A stretch of 64,000 bases of DNA from Bacteroidales bacterium (GCA_024398105.1 JAKSJP010000007.1:1-64000), one strand, 5' to 3'. Shown: positions 8,697-16,579, counted from the stretch's first letter. Notes: generated from the sequence alone by a model not told the origin. A program made the numbers and translations.

Positions 8697-9853
8697 TTGA
8701 GCTTATAGGAATATTTGCCTTTGTTTATCGGCACCTTGTTAAGGATCACGTCTCTTTCTGAATTGGTGACATTCACTGTGATACCGTCCAGTTTCTCAAA
8801 ATCAACCTGGAGATGGTGAGTTGATGATTCGATCTTGAAGTATGAATACCCATCAGAGACCTTGATGTATTCGAAGCCTCCATCTCCTGTGTTAGACCAG
8901 CTTCCGCTCCATTTACTGTTCTCCATGAACTGGCTGGTGATGATATCCTCTTTGGTCTGGGTGTCCGTAAGGTTGTACCAGGTGCCAACGACAGGGACAA
9001 ATCTGTCTATCTCAGCTATATCACACATCTCTTTATATGCGGTCTTGTTCTCGGTATGGTCTTCGATGTAGCTGCATACATGGTAGTCACAGCGCCCCTT
9101 GACAACAAGTGAGTCGTAGACTGATACTGAGAGGTTATGTGGATTGCTAGTGATCTTGAACCTGGTCCTTCCTGTGCTTGTACTTCTCTCGATGGACATG
9201 TCCAGGTTAGGCTGTCGCAGTGGCTCTGTGAACTTGACTTCCATCTCTTTTGTTGCCCTTCCGTCAGAAACGGTGACTTCAGTCTTATGCTCACCTGGTC
9301 TGAGAAGTGGAAGAGCAAGGCTGACGATAGGAGTCTTCTCGAAGTTTATGTTCTCCTGCTGGGCTACTACCTTGTCTTCGATACGTACCTTGACGCTGTA
9401 GCGTTCCGTGCTGCGTCCCTGGACAAGGCTGACGAGCAGGGCAGAACTGGTAGTTGAGCCGGTATTGACCTCTGCATGTATCTTGAATTCTCCGACTGTG
9501 ACCTTGAAGTCACAATGCCCCTGGGACTGGAAGTTCTCCGTTGTGTATCGCAAGGTGATCTGATGGTCTCCGACCTCCATATCAGGCAATTTGATGCTTG
9601 CCTTGAAAGCATCATCGAATTTGATCTGCTCAGTGGCAGATGTTGATGGATCGTCATCAATGGTGTATGTGACCTTGTATGCCTGCTCGGGACATCCCTT
9701 GTCCAGCTTGAGGTAGAGCGTCGATTTCATGTCCTGCTCGTTGAATACAGCCTGGGCGCTTATTTCAAAGGACCAGTCCTTGATCTCCATCGGCTCGTTG
9801 CAGGAAGCCAGTAGGATCATCGGTGTCAGTAGTGAAAGAATAAGTCGTTTCAT
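8693..9853 (-). CDS. Lipoprotein with Ig-like beta repeats (386 aa)
   Basis: No firm family. The lipobox is LLASCNE (Cys18). The mature protein is predicted from its alternating pattern to be almost all beta, with at least two units of about 90 residues that each contain a phrase like GDHQITLRYTT or GEHKTEVTVSDG. This is typical of Ig-like or PKD-like domains. The segment order resembles TraQ-like and related surface lipoproteins only loosely. The gene overlaps the OmpA-like gene by 4 bp and follows the DUF3575 gene by 11 bp, so all three are translated together. It probably acts at the cell surface or in the periplasm with the pilus proteins. Confidence 0.6.
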   Translation of the reverse strand: MKRLILSLLTPMILLASCNEPMEIKDWSFEISAQAVFNEQDMKSTLYLKLDKGCPEQAYKVTYTIDDDPSTSATEQIKFDDAFKASIKLPDMEVGDHQITLRYTTENFQSQGHCDFKVTVGEFKIHAEVNTGSTTSSALLVSLVQGRSTERYSVKVRIEDKVVAQQENINFEKTPIVSLALPLLRPGEHKTEVTVSDGRATKEMEVKFTEPLRQPNLDMSIERSTSTGRTRFKITSNPHNLSVSVYDSLVVKGRCDYHVCSYIEDHTENKTAYKEMCDIAEIDRFVPVVGTWYNLTDTQTKEDIITSQFMENSKWSGSWSNTGDGGFEYIKVSDGYSYFKIESSTHHLQVDFEKLDGITVNVTNSERDVILNKVPINKGKYSYKLK

Positions 9854-9864
9854 ATCATGTGTGT

Positions 9865-10416
9865 CTAGAATGTGAATACCAGTGATAGTTGGAAGTCATT
9901 GGGCATGATAAATGCCTTCTCGCCTTGCTCCTCGATCTTGCCGCATGTCGGACATCTGTAGACCGTGTATTTCTTGTAACCGCCCCAAAGGCCAAGGCCG
10001 AAGTCCAGATTGATGTTTCGGTGGAGCATCAGGGAATATCCAGTTGCGGCGCCCACTCCATAGGCATCTCCTTCTTCCGTTTCCGGGTACTTGAATCCGC
10101 CTCGGTTGTACTCCTCCCATTGCAGCTTTCCGCCGAACCACCATCCTGAATAGATGTTCCAGAGCCAGTATCGGGCTCCTGCATACACGGATCGTCTGTC
10201 ATTTCTAGCCTCGCCCCAGTCGCCTTTGAATGACCATGGGTTGAACTGAAATCCAGCATTGGCTGTCCAGTGGCGTGCAAAGCCATAAGATCCTTCAGCA
10301 TTTATCGTGAGAAAGTCAGCATACCCGATGATGTTGGTGCTGACGGATGCGTTTTGAGCATGGCTGCTGAAGGCCATGAACAGAAGCAGCGGTAGTATAA
10401 TTATGAGTTTCTTCAT
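9865..10416 (-). CDS. DUF3575-type outer-membrane beta-barrel protein (183 aa)
   Basis: A small barrel-type protein of the DUF3575 family, found beside Bacteroidota fimbrial genes. The signal peptide covers residues 1-20 (ending SHAQ). The body shows alternating aromatic strands (SVYAGARYWLWNIYSGWW, LNLDFGLGLWGG-like) and ends in LSLVFTF, the usual C-terminal barrel signature. An odd feature is a CPTC pair near residue 155 (YRCPTCGK), which looks like half of a zinc ribbon placed in a loop. The frame is open up to 10575, but the start at ATG 10416 is chosen because the signal peptide begins there. Confidence 0.75.
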   Translation of the reverse strand: MKKLIIILPLLLFMAFSSHAQNASVSTNIIGYADFLTINAEGSYGFARHWTANAGFQFNPWSFKGDWGEARNDRRSVYAGARYWLWNIYSGWWFGGKLQWEEYNRGGFKYPETEEGDAYGVGAATGYSLMLHRNINLDFGLGLWGGYKKYTVYRCPTCGKIEEQGEKAFIMPNDFQLSLVFTF

Positions 10417-10553
10417 TGTGTTTCGATTGAAAAAAGGGAGACGTGCCTCCCGGCAGATCTCCCTAGAGTCTGTCGTTGGATGAAAAATGTTAGAATGATG
10501 TTTAGTGCCTGGCCAGATTGGCCTATAGTTTTGTAGAGACGACAGACTTGCTT

Positions 10554-11345
10554 TTACTTGTCGTATTTCTTCCACCAGTAGTGGTGTGCCTTGTATCTAT
10601 TCTTTATGACGATATGGTATCTGTCTTCGTCGTACTTCAGGTTGGTCACCCAGAGGCGAAGGCTCTGGATCTTGTCCTTCTGCTTTCTCAGTCTGTTTAG
10701 TTCTTCGCCTACATGAGGAATCGTCTCATGCAAATTTGACACGAAGCAGTTCTCCTTGTTCCCCTTGTTCGCGAAGAAGTATCTGTTCTTGCCACCTACC
10801 GTGACATTGAAGAGGACCTGACATCTGTAGAAGATCTCTTCATCGCTTTGAAGATATGCTGTCATTTCGCCTACATTGTCTCCACTCTGGTCAGTCTTTA
10901 GCATAATGTCCAGGTGTAGACGTTTCCTGACGCAGACAAGGCAGCGTTCGCTGACTTCTCCTGACTTGACGGTGAGAATGACTTTGCCTTGTGTGAGGCC
11001 TGTGAGTTTCAGCCCACCGTCGACAATTTCGGTGCTGCAAATGCTACCATTTGAATACCAGATTTCAAGTTCGTCAAGAGCCATGGCTGGTAAGATGCTG
11101 ACTGGGACGAATTTCTCTTCTCCTTCGTCGAGCAGTACTTTCTTTGCGATGCTGATCGACTCCGTGTGAGGTGACTGAGGTATTGAAGGCTGGTCTTCAG
11201 TTTGCTGTGCCAGACATGTACCAGCTTCCCGTGACGCTGGAATTGCGTTAAGCCTTCTGTAACGGCGTTTCAATAGTATCATTGTCAGAGCAAAGAGTGC
11301 TGCTGTTACAGCCATTGTCAATGCGATATAGATTCCAGTTGTCAT
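10554..11345 (-). CDS. Single-pass membrane protein with Ig-like (BIG2-type) segment (263 aa)
   Basis: I cannot assign a function. One transmembrane helix spans about residues 5-25, followed by a basic stop (KRRYRR). A disordered Gln/Pro/Ser linker reaches about residue 65. Residues 75-145 look like a BIG2-type Ig domain: a VPVSILPAMALDELEIWY start and a LTGLTQGKVILTV end. The C-terminal part is rich in Lys, Tyr and Trp and probably soluble. The gene lies 5 bp after the TraO-like gene, in the same operon. A 137-bp gap separates it from the DUF3575 gene. A role in pilus or envelope assembly is inferred from context only. Confidence 0.55.
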   Translation of the reverse strand: MTTGIYIALTMAVTAALFALTMILLKRRYRRLNAIPASREAGTCLAQQTEDQPSIPQSPHTESISIAKKVLLDEGEEKFVPVSILPAMALDELEIWYSNGSICSTEIVDGGLKLTGLTQGKVILTVKSGEVSERCLVCVRKRLHLDIMLKTDQSGDNVGEMTAYLQSDEEIFYRCQVLFNVTVGGKNRYFFANKGNKENCFVSNLHETIPHVGEELNRLRKQKDKIQSLRLWVTNLKYDEDRYHIVIKNRYKAHHYWWKKYDK

Positions 11346-11350
11346 ATATG

Positions 11351-11911
11351 TTAGATGTTGATTCTGATTCCTATTCCGGCCTCCCAGTGGAACCAGCCTG
11401 TCTGAGACTGGATGTTGAGAGGGATTGATGCTGATCCTACAATGGCAAACTGCCTGGACAGGAAGAGCTCGAGTTCAGTCCTTGCCAGGATGCCATATAC
11501 AAAGCATCCGCTTTTTGATTCTGTTGCTATATGTTCGGGAAGTTTGTTGAAAGGATCGAAGAATTCGTAGCCCAGGAATATGCCACCGCCTCCATAGAGA
11601 TTGAGACGGCGAGCTCGAGTTGCTGCTATTCTAGCGAGGTATGAAGATGTTGCAGTGATCTGGATTGCCTCAATAGGATAATCAGTAGTTGTGGCAACCT
11701 GGTAGTCTGTTGCTCTGATTCCAGCGTTCCACATGCCAACAAGAGTATACTGGTTGTATGTGATTTCACCGCCATAGCTGCTGTCTGTCCTGACTGCTGA
11801 AAGAGTAGGTGCGCTCTGTCCTTTCATCGTCCTTTGGGCTGATACATCAGAGCAGAGCATAATACTGATTAGTACCGAAACAATGGTACAAATTTGTAAT
11901 TTTTGTGACAT
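11351..11911 (-). CDS. TraO-like outer-membrane protein (186 aa)
   Basis: The protein resembles the TraO family of Bacteroides conjugative elements in size and strand pattern: a signal peptide ending DVSAQR (about residue 26), barrel-like strands such as NLYGGGGIFLGYEFF, and a C-terminal half with ELFLSRQFAIVGSASIP and EAGIGIRINI. TraO proteins normally belong to the mating apparatus. Here the gene heads a fimbrial operon with no other tra genes. Its promoter (TACTTTTG at 11939-11932) overlaps that of the divergent rep gene, and a palindromic operator half lies at its start. It could equally be a generic small barrel protein. Confidence 0.55.
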   Translation of the reverse strand: MSQKLQICTIVSVLISIMLCSDVSAQRTMKGQSAPTLSAVRTDSSYGGEITYNQYTLVGMWNAGIRATDYQVATTTDYPIEAIQITATSSYLARIAATRARRLNLYGGGGIFLGYEFFDPFNKLPEHIATESKSGCFVYGILARTELELFLSRQFAIVGSASIPLNIQSQTGWFHWEAGIGIRINI

Positions 11912-11912
11912 T

Positions 11913-11931
11913 TGTACGAAATATTCGGATG
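11913..11931 (-). promoter_or_regulatory. Operator-like palindrome O3 at the fimbrial operon start
   Basis: TGTACGAA-ATA-TTCGGATG matches 16 of 19 positions of the perfect palindrome at 25720-25738. It begins immediately downstream of the -7 box of the minus-strand promoter and ends beside the start codon, so a bound protein would cover the transcription start. The site has the same placement as the copy at 25720. Confidence 0.6.
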
Positions 11932-11962
11932 CAAAAGTATTAAGATTTCGGAGAAAGTCAAA
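11932..11962 (-). promoter_or_regulatory. Bacteroidota promoter for the fimbrial operon
   Basis: On the minus strand the -33 box TTTG (11962-11959) is followed after 19 bp by the -7 box TACTTTTG (11939-11932), an exact TAnnTTTG match. Transcription should begin near 11925 and run through the nine genes down to 1173. Confidence 0.75.
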
Positions 11963-11978
11963 ATAATTTCTAACTTTG
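11946..11978 (+). promoter_or_regulatory. Promoter of the rep gene
   Basis: A -7 box TAACTTTG (11971-11978) lies 21 bp after a TTTC that may serve as the -33 box (11946-11949). The message should start near 11985, so the rep start codon must be downstream. This decides for ATG 12000. The two divergent promoters overlap, which allows competition between replication and fimbrial transcription. Confidence 0.65.
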
Positions 11979-11999
11979 TCTCAAATTTTAGGACTTTTT

Positions 12000-13043
12000 A
12001 TGGCGAAGCGGCTTAATATGACAGTCTCGCGCAAGAGGGACGATATACTCCAGGTCAATGGGGTAACGAATGTCATAGCCGATTTCAAACTGACTCATAT
12101 GAAGGTCCTGATGGTGATCATCAGCTCTCTGCAGGAGCCGTTGCGTGCAAAGATCAATGCACATCGGATCGGTCCGGCGGCTTATGAGAAGGCTTTGCCA
12201 CCACTTGAGGAAGTTGACCTGCAGATAGTCCGTAAGATTTCTATCCCGGTATCGGAATTCGGTCTCGGTCCCAATAACAACTACTACCTGCTGAAATCAT
12301 TGGAAGAGCTTCGCTGCACTTCATGCAGGTTTCCTCAGTCACGTTCCGGTGCCAAGGTAAGGTACGTGTTTACTGGACTGATTACCCACTATGTTATGGA
12401 ACCGTATTCTGGAGTGGTTGATCTGTATATACTGGATGCTCTTGTCTCCAGGCTTCTGTTTACGGAGGACGGATATGGCAAGTACAGCCTTTGTCAGGCG
12501 ATGTCCTTCAAGAACAAGTATACGGTCCGGATGTACTGGCTGATATCCTCATGGGCCAATCGTGGTGGCTTCTGCATCACGCTGGACAATATGAGGACTC
12601 TTCTCTCCGTGGAAGGGTCCTATCAGAGAATCGATAATTTCTACACTTGGGTTCTCAATGTCGCTCGTGATGAGCTGCGCTCCAAGTCGGTACTCTATTT
12701 TGAATATAGACGCAGACCGTCATCTGATGGATGCGAGCTGATAACCTTCAAAATCAAGCGTGCTCTATCTGAAGAAGATCAGAAAGCTCGTCTCAATAGT
12801 TTCCGTGACTACATATTCAACTTTGGACTTTCCCTGGGATTGTCTGATTCCAGTGTCATGTCTATCGTATCTTCCGTAGAACTGGAAGACTATGTCTATG
12901 CCTGCTCAAAGCTTGGCGAGATCAAAACATACGTGCTTCAGAACCGCTCAGCAATTCGTGATGTTGACGGCTATGTGCTTGGAGCCATTAGGACATGGCT
13001 GGATAACTGGGAAGAAAGATTTGAGGAGATTAGGGATAGGTAG
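12000..13043 (+). CDS. Rep_3-family replication initiator (347 aa)
   Basis: Likely initiates replication of the excised circular element by binding iterons. The protein has the two winged-helix layout of RepB/RepE-type initiators: an N-terminal domain with the conserved LTHMKVLMVIISSLQ helix and a second with the KYTVRMYWLISSW and YQRIDNFYTWVLNVARDEL helices typical of Rep_3 proteins. Length fits the family. The frame is open to 11976, but a TTG there lies inside the promoter, so ATG 12000 is the start, with a 5-prime leader of about 15 nt. Seven iteron-like repeats lie 3.5 kb away at 16580-16835. The fimbrial operon is divergent. Whether the element replicates on its own is inference. Confidence 0.8.
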   Translation: MAKRLNMTVSRKRDDILQVNGVTNVIADFKLTHMKVLMVIISSLQEPLRAKINAHRIGPAAYEKALPPLEEVDLQIVRKISIPVSEFGLGPNNNYYLLKSLEELRCTSCRFPQSRSGAKVRYVFTGLITHYVMEPYSGVVDLYILDALVSRLLFTEDGYGKYSLCQAMSFKNKYTVRMYWLISSWANRGGFCITLDNMRTLLSVEGSYQRIDNFYTWVLNVARDELRSKSVLYFEYRRRPSSDGCELITFKIKRALSEEDQKARLNSFRDYIFNFGLSLGLSDSSVMSIVSSVELEDYVYACSKLGEIKTYVLQNRSAIRDVDGYVLGAIRTWLDNWEERFEEIRDR

Positions 13044-13070
13044 TTATATAGTAGAACTGCCTGATATAAC

Positions 13071-13101
13071 TTGGAGTATAGGAAAGATTATTGTATATTT
13101 G
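13071..13101 (+). promoter_or_regulatory. Promoter of the retron transcript
   Basis: TTG at 13071-13073, then 20 bp, then TATATTTG at 13094-13101, an exact TAnnTTTG. It starts only 28 bp after the rep stop codon, and 317 bp before the first start codon of the retron operon. A long untranslated and structured RNA must therefore be made first. Confidence 0.7.
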
Positions 13102-13104
13102 CCA

Positions 13105-13417
13105 TAGCTCTTTGATAATAATAGTCACGTAGTGCTTAGTTTCTGAAGTGAATTAAGTTTCACAACCTATTGGTATTTTAACCCCCAGCAGGTCTGACTG
13201 CATCGATACCCCTGAACCACTCAGTCTCAAGGGATTCTTTGCTGTTGTTTGATAAGGTGTAAAGAGAACTGTGAATAATCACAATTGTTATTACCCGATA
13301 TCATATTAGTGTCTTTGGACACGGAATAAAGGAGATGGAAAAGGAACAACGCATATAGACATTGCGTGGCATCGTGATAGGACACGGGCGATGGTGCCCA
13401 ATTAAAAATGTCTTATT
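13105..13417 (+). ncRNA. Candidate retron msr-msd RNA
   Basis: About 310 nt without a gene lie between a strong promoter and the retron genes, the normal place of a retron RNA. Several stems can be read: GTGAA/TTCAC (13148-13163), CAGCA/TGCTG (13186-13190 with 13240-13244) enclosing GACTG/CAGTC (13196-13200 with 13222-13226), GTGA/TCAC (13271-13282), GTGTC/GACAC (13309-13322), ACGCA/TGCGT (13349-13367) and CATCG/CGATG (13370-13393). A weak outer pair, ATAATAA (13115-13121) with TTATTAT (13413-13419), could be the a1/a2 stem. The borders of msr and msd and the branching G cannot be fixed by eye. Confidence 0.5.
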
Positions 13418-13663
13418 ATGAGAAAAATTATTTTACATCAGGTGAGGGTACAAGGTACTCATCACTCTGGCTCAGAGAGCCGTTGTTTCATCTCCAGAAA
13501 AACTGTAGTTCTTTTAAGTGATGGCAAGTGGAGAAGAAGAAAGATTATTCGTAGATTCTTCGAGATTGTTTGGAAAGTTATAAAGACGAGTGTAGAAATC
13601 ATTTTGGCACTTGGCTCTATTTCCGAATTCGCTATTATTTTCAAGTCTTGGTTAGGCTGGTAA
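13418..13663 (+). CDS. Small single-TM protein of the retron operon (81 aa)
   Basis: Not a family I know. The N-terminal half is basic and hydrophilic; residues 40-58 are strongly basic (KWRRRKIIRRFF), and a hydrophobic helix follows (about 55-78, ending FKSWLGW). The pattern fits a membrane-active effector or a membrane-tethered nucleic-acid binder. It lies 17 bp upstream of the RT start, in the same direction, and the first in-frame ATG is directly downstream of the putative msd RNA. No internal start codon is available. Retrons often pair the RT with a toxic effector, so this is the local candidate, but that role is inference. Low sequence complexity leaves some doubt that it is translated. 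Confidence 0.5.
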   Translation: MRKIILHQVRVQGTHHSGSESRCFISRKTVVLLSDGKWRRRKIIRRFFEIVWKVIKTSVEIILALGSISEFAIIFKSWLGW

Positions 13664-13680
13664 CATCTCTTTTATTTTTT

Positions 13681-14565
13681 ATGCTCATCCAAAAAACAGA
13701 TATATTTTGCAGATACGTTCTAGGTAAAGACCCAGAGCGAGTACTGCATATTGCAAGTTCCCCTAAAGATTATTACGATCAATTCAATCGAGCAAAGAAA
13801 GATAAGAATGGGAATAAGAGGAAAAACAAGCCACAATATATCGAAAGATTTGGAGTTTATTGGACGAGAACTATTAATCCACCCAAAGAAGAACTGAAGC
13901 AGATCCAAAAATCCATAAACAAATATCTCGTCGATAATGTTTCTATGCCAGCGTATGCTTATGGTGGCGTTAAGGGACGGGATAATATTCTTAATGCTAG
14001 AGTTCATAAGGGCAAGAAATATGTATTTCAGACAGACCTAAGAGACTTCTTCCCATTTGTTACTAATCGAATGGTATACGGGATGCTTGTTACAAAAGGG
14101 TTCTCACCAGATGTTGCATCTTTGATTACAAAGCTGACAACAGTTAATGGCCATCTACCGCAAGGCGCTCCTACTTCAACTACAGTAGCAAATCTTGTAT
14201 TTGAGCCAGTGGGAGACAGGATCATGGCGTTATCAGAGGAGCATGGACTATTATTTACAACGTTTGTGGATGATGTTACGATTTCGTCCCAGACCGATTT
14301 CAAAGACCTTGTTCCAATAGTCGTGGAAATGATCCAAAGTGCTGGGTTCAAAATTAGCCAAGGAAAGACCTCATACAAGTCTGGAATTACGACTGTTACA
14401 GGTGTAAAGATGAAGAACAATGCTCTAGCAGTTCCAGATAAGATATTATCTGCAATATCATCCGAGCAAGGTGAGCAAACGAACCGTGCCAGAGGACTGC
14501 TAAATTATGCAAAGAGAATAAAGGATGTCTCTGCCAGGAAGCGCACCATCCTTGGCAATAAGTGA
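13681..14565 (+). CDS. Retron-type reverse transcriptase (294 aa)
   Basis: This enzyme copies part of a cognate RNA into branched msDNA. RT motifs are in order: the retron-specific NAxxH (NARVH, 105-109), the first catalytic Asp in QTDLRDFF (Asp119), LPQGAPTS (159-166), the active site FVDD (195-198) and the retron VTG motif (239-241). Length is typical (about 300 aa). FVDD in place of YADD is a divergent form. The frame is open to 13570, but this would overlap the 81-aa gene, and the first good start is ATG 13681. A 10-bp-stem terminator follows at 14609. No large effector gene is fused or directly attached; the neighbours are the 81-aa protein upstream and AbiE downstream. Confidence 0.88.
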   Translation: MLIQKTDIFCRYVLGKDPERVLHIASSPKDYYDQFNRAKKDKNGNKRKNKPQYIERFGVYWTRTINPPKEELKQIQKSINKYLVDNVSMPAYAYGGVKGRDNILNARVHKGKKYVFQTDLRDFFPFVTNRMVYGMLVTKGFSPDVASLITKLTTVNGHLPQGAPTSTTVANLVFEPVGDRIMALSEEHGLLFTTFVDDVTISSQTDFKDLVPIVVEMIQSAGFKISQGKTSYKSGITTVTGVKMKNNALAVPDKILSAISSEQGEQTNRARGLLNYAKRIKDVSARKRTILGNK

Positions 14566-14608
14566 ATCTTCGTTGTATCCTAACTTTATTCACTGTAGAT
14601 CTTGCTCG

Positions 14609-14639
14609 ACGTGTGTCCTTTCTGGGTGCGCGTTTTTTT
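14609..14639 (+). terminator. Intrinsic terminator after the retron RT
   Basis: ACGTGTGTCC (14609-14618) pairs, with wobble pairs, with GGGTGCGCGT (14624-14633) around a TTTCT loop. Seven T follow. A near copy lies after the AbiE toxin at 16447. Confidence 0.8.
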
Positions 14640-14718
14640 ATTCTATGATTCGGTTGCAGCTTGTCGAGATTTGTGAAAAGAAATTATTCGCTTTCATGAT
14701 AATATGTTGAAAAATTCC

Positions 14719-14726
14719 TATTTTTG
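14719..14726 (+). promoter_or_regulatory. Possible -7 box for abiE
   Basis: TATTTTTG matches TAnnTTTG and lies 56 bp before the AbiEi start. I see no good -33 box at the usual distance. Confidence 0.4.
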
Positions 14727-14782
14727 TAAATGAAAAGCAAAATGCGACTATTGCTGTGCCTTTTGTCCAGTAAAATACAAAT

Positions 14783-15607
14783 ATGACTACTGCTATAGAA
14801 ATAACTGACATACAACAATGGGTAGAAGAGCAGATGATTCGTGGACGATATATGTTTACGAAGCAGGATGTGTTGAACCTGGGGTTGCCTATTAAGGAGG
14901 CCAGTGTAAACAGGAGTCTGCAACGGCTTGAAGCAAAGGGAACGATTATGTCGCCATGGCATAATTTCTATGTGACTGTTGCCACAGAGTATAGGCTGAA
15001 GGGTGTTGTGCCTCCATCGTTCTATATTGACCGCCTCATGGGATTTCTCGGACGTGACTACTATGTGGCTCTACTATCAGCGGCTTCCCTCAATGGCGCA
15101 TCGCATCAGAAGGCAATGGTGTTTCAGACGATGGTGAGTGGTGGACCGATTCGTTCGGGGGTGAAGAACGGTACGAAGCTGGAGTTTACACTCAGGCAGA
15201 ATCTTCCCCTGGAATTTACGCACAAGGTTAAGACGCAATCGGGGTACATGACCGTGGCTGATGCGGAACTGACAGCACTGGATGTGGTGGCTGAATACAG
15301 GAAGGTAGGTGGATTGAGTCGAGCATCGGAACTGCTCGTGGAACTATGTGAACAGACAAGGTGGGACGAGAGCAAATTGCCGTTATTATCCTACTTCAGT
15401 GTAGCAACTGTCCAGCGACTAGGGTATATACTGGAACTGATTGAAGAACACGAGCAAGCTGAGAATCTCCATGTGCTGATGAAGCAGATGGGCAAGATTG
15501 TTAGGAAGACAGCTTTGAAGCAGACGTCTCCGGTGACAGATGATATGCCGATTGATGAGCGATGGAAGGTTATTGTAAACTATGAATTAGAAATTGATGA
15601 AATATGA
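14783..15607 (+). CDS. abiEi: AbiEi-family antitoxin (274 aa)
   Basis: Antitoxin of a type IV toxin-antitoxin pair, which in known systems represses its operon and counters the nucleotidyltransferase toxin. The N-terminal 60 residues form a winged-helix-type domain (YMFTKQDVLNLGLP, SVNRSLQRLEAKGTI). The middle has the family landmark GRDYYVALLSAASLNGASHQ near residue 90-110. Length fits AbiEi proteins of Bacteroidota (about 250-290 aa). Its stop overlaps the toxin start by 4 bp, the usual coupling. The pair lies between retron and iterons and is flanked by two related terminators, which suggests insertion as a cassette. Confidence 0.85.
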   Translation: MTTAIEITDIQQWVEEQMIRGRYMFTKQDVLNLGLPIKEASVNRSLQRLEAKGTIMSPWHNFYVTVATEYRLKGVVPPSFYIDRLMGFLGRDYYVALLSAASLNGASHQKAMVFQTMVSGGPIRSGVKNGTKLEFTLRQNLPLEFTHKVKTQSGYMTVADAELTALDVVAEYRKVGGLSRASELLVELCEQTRWDESKLPLLSYFSVATVQRLGYILELIEEHEQAENLHVLMKQMGKIVRKTALKQTSPVTDDMPIDERWKVIVNYELEIDEI

Positions 15608-16407
15608 TACCTGAACTATACATAAATGAGTGGCACGAGGTAGTGCCTTGGTCGAATCCGCTGATGGTGGAGCAGGATCTGATTATCTGTCGTGCCTTGG
15701 TGAGCATCTTCAGTGATGACTTTCTGAGAGAGAATCTTGCGTTTCGTGGGGGTACAGCTCTGCATAAGCTGTTCCTGCAGCCGCAACCTCGATATAGTGA
15801 GGACATTGACCTTGTGCAGATTAAGCCAGGACCTATCAAACCTATTATGTTCCGCCTTGGAGAGGTGCTGGAGTGGTTACCGAATCGTACGACTCAGCAG
15901 AAGAAGCATAGCAACAAACTGCTGTTCAGAGTGGATTCGGAGATTCCGCCTATCCAGCAGATCCGTCTGAAGGTAGAGATCAACTGCTTCGAGCATTTCA
16001 ATGTGCTTGGATTGCATGAGGTTCCATTCAAGGTGGCGAACAGTTGGTTCACGGGTGAGGCAATGCTGACAACTTATCATTTTGAGGAACTGGTTGGCAC
16101 TAAAGTGCGCGCTCTTTATCAGCGTAAGAAGGGTCGCGACCTGTTTGACCTTTATACGGCATTGACAACTCGCGAACTGGATGTGGACAAGGTGCTGGAA
16201 TGCTATCGCAAGTACATTGAGTTTGTGGTAGATCGCGCTCCATCGTACAAGGAGTTCGTGCAGAATATGGAACTGAAGATGCAGGACGAAGAGTTCCTGG
16301 AGGATGTTGTGCCTCTGCTCCGGCCGGAAATAGAGTTCGACCCTCGTGCAGCCTATCCGCTGGTATATGAGAAGCTGATAGACCGGATGCCAGGAAAGAG
16401 GGATTAA
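15604..16407 (+). CDS. abiEii: AbiEii-family nucleotidyltransferase toxin (267 aa)
   Basis: Toxin partner of the AbiEi protein. It carries the DNA polymerase beta-type nucleotidyltransferase signature: FRGGTALHK (GG at 49-50) followed by SEDIDLV, with catalytic Asp67 and Asp69. A conserved lysine-rich helix follows (VGTKVRALYQRKKGRDLFDLY, about residues 165-185, quoted here only in part by its key residues K and RD-LFDLY). Known members add nucleotides to tRNA or other targets and stop growth after phage infection. The start ATG overlaps the antitoxin stop. A terminator stands 40 bp after the stop. Confidence 0.87.
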   Translation: MIPELYINEWHEVVPWSNPLMVEQDLIICRALVSIFSDDFLRENLAFRGGTALHKLFLQPQPRYSEDIDLVQIKPGPIKPIMFRLGEVLEWLPNRTTQQKKHSNKLLFRVDSEIPPIQQIRLKVEINCFEHFNVLGLHEVPFKVANSWFTGEAMLTTYHFEELVGTKVRALYQRKKGRDLFDLYTALTTRELDVDKVLECYRKYIEFVVDRAPSYKEFVQNMELKMQDEEFLEDVVPLLRPEIEFDPRAAYPLVYEKLIDRMPGKRD

Positions 16408-16446
16408 ACGTTGCATCCTTTTTTCTTTCACTGCACATTATGATGA

Positions 16447-16476
16447 ACGCGTGTCCTTTCCGGGCGCGCGTTTATT
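16447..16476 (+). terminator. Intrinsic terminator after abiEii
   Basis: ACGCGTGTCC (16447-16456) pairs with GGGCGCGCGT (16462-16471) around TTTCC, followed by TTATT. Sequence and layout are nearly those of the terminator at 14609, with changes that keep the pairing. Confidence 0.7.
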
Positions 16477-16579
16477 GATATTAGTATTTCCCTTTTAGAT
16501 ATCTGTTTGTTGTTCTGAAATCTGGCTGTGTTCCTCGCTGGTTTTCAGATGTTTCCGAAGTATGTCGTGGCCTTGTCCA

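Noticed and set aside
13681..14565. Group II intron or diversity-generating RT
   Set aside because: No maturase domain or intron ends, and no template-variable repeat pair; NAxxH and VTG motifs mark it as retron type.
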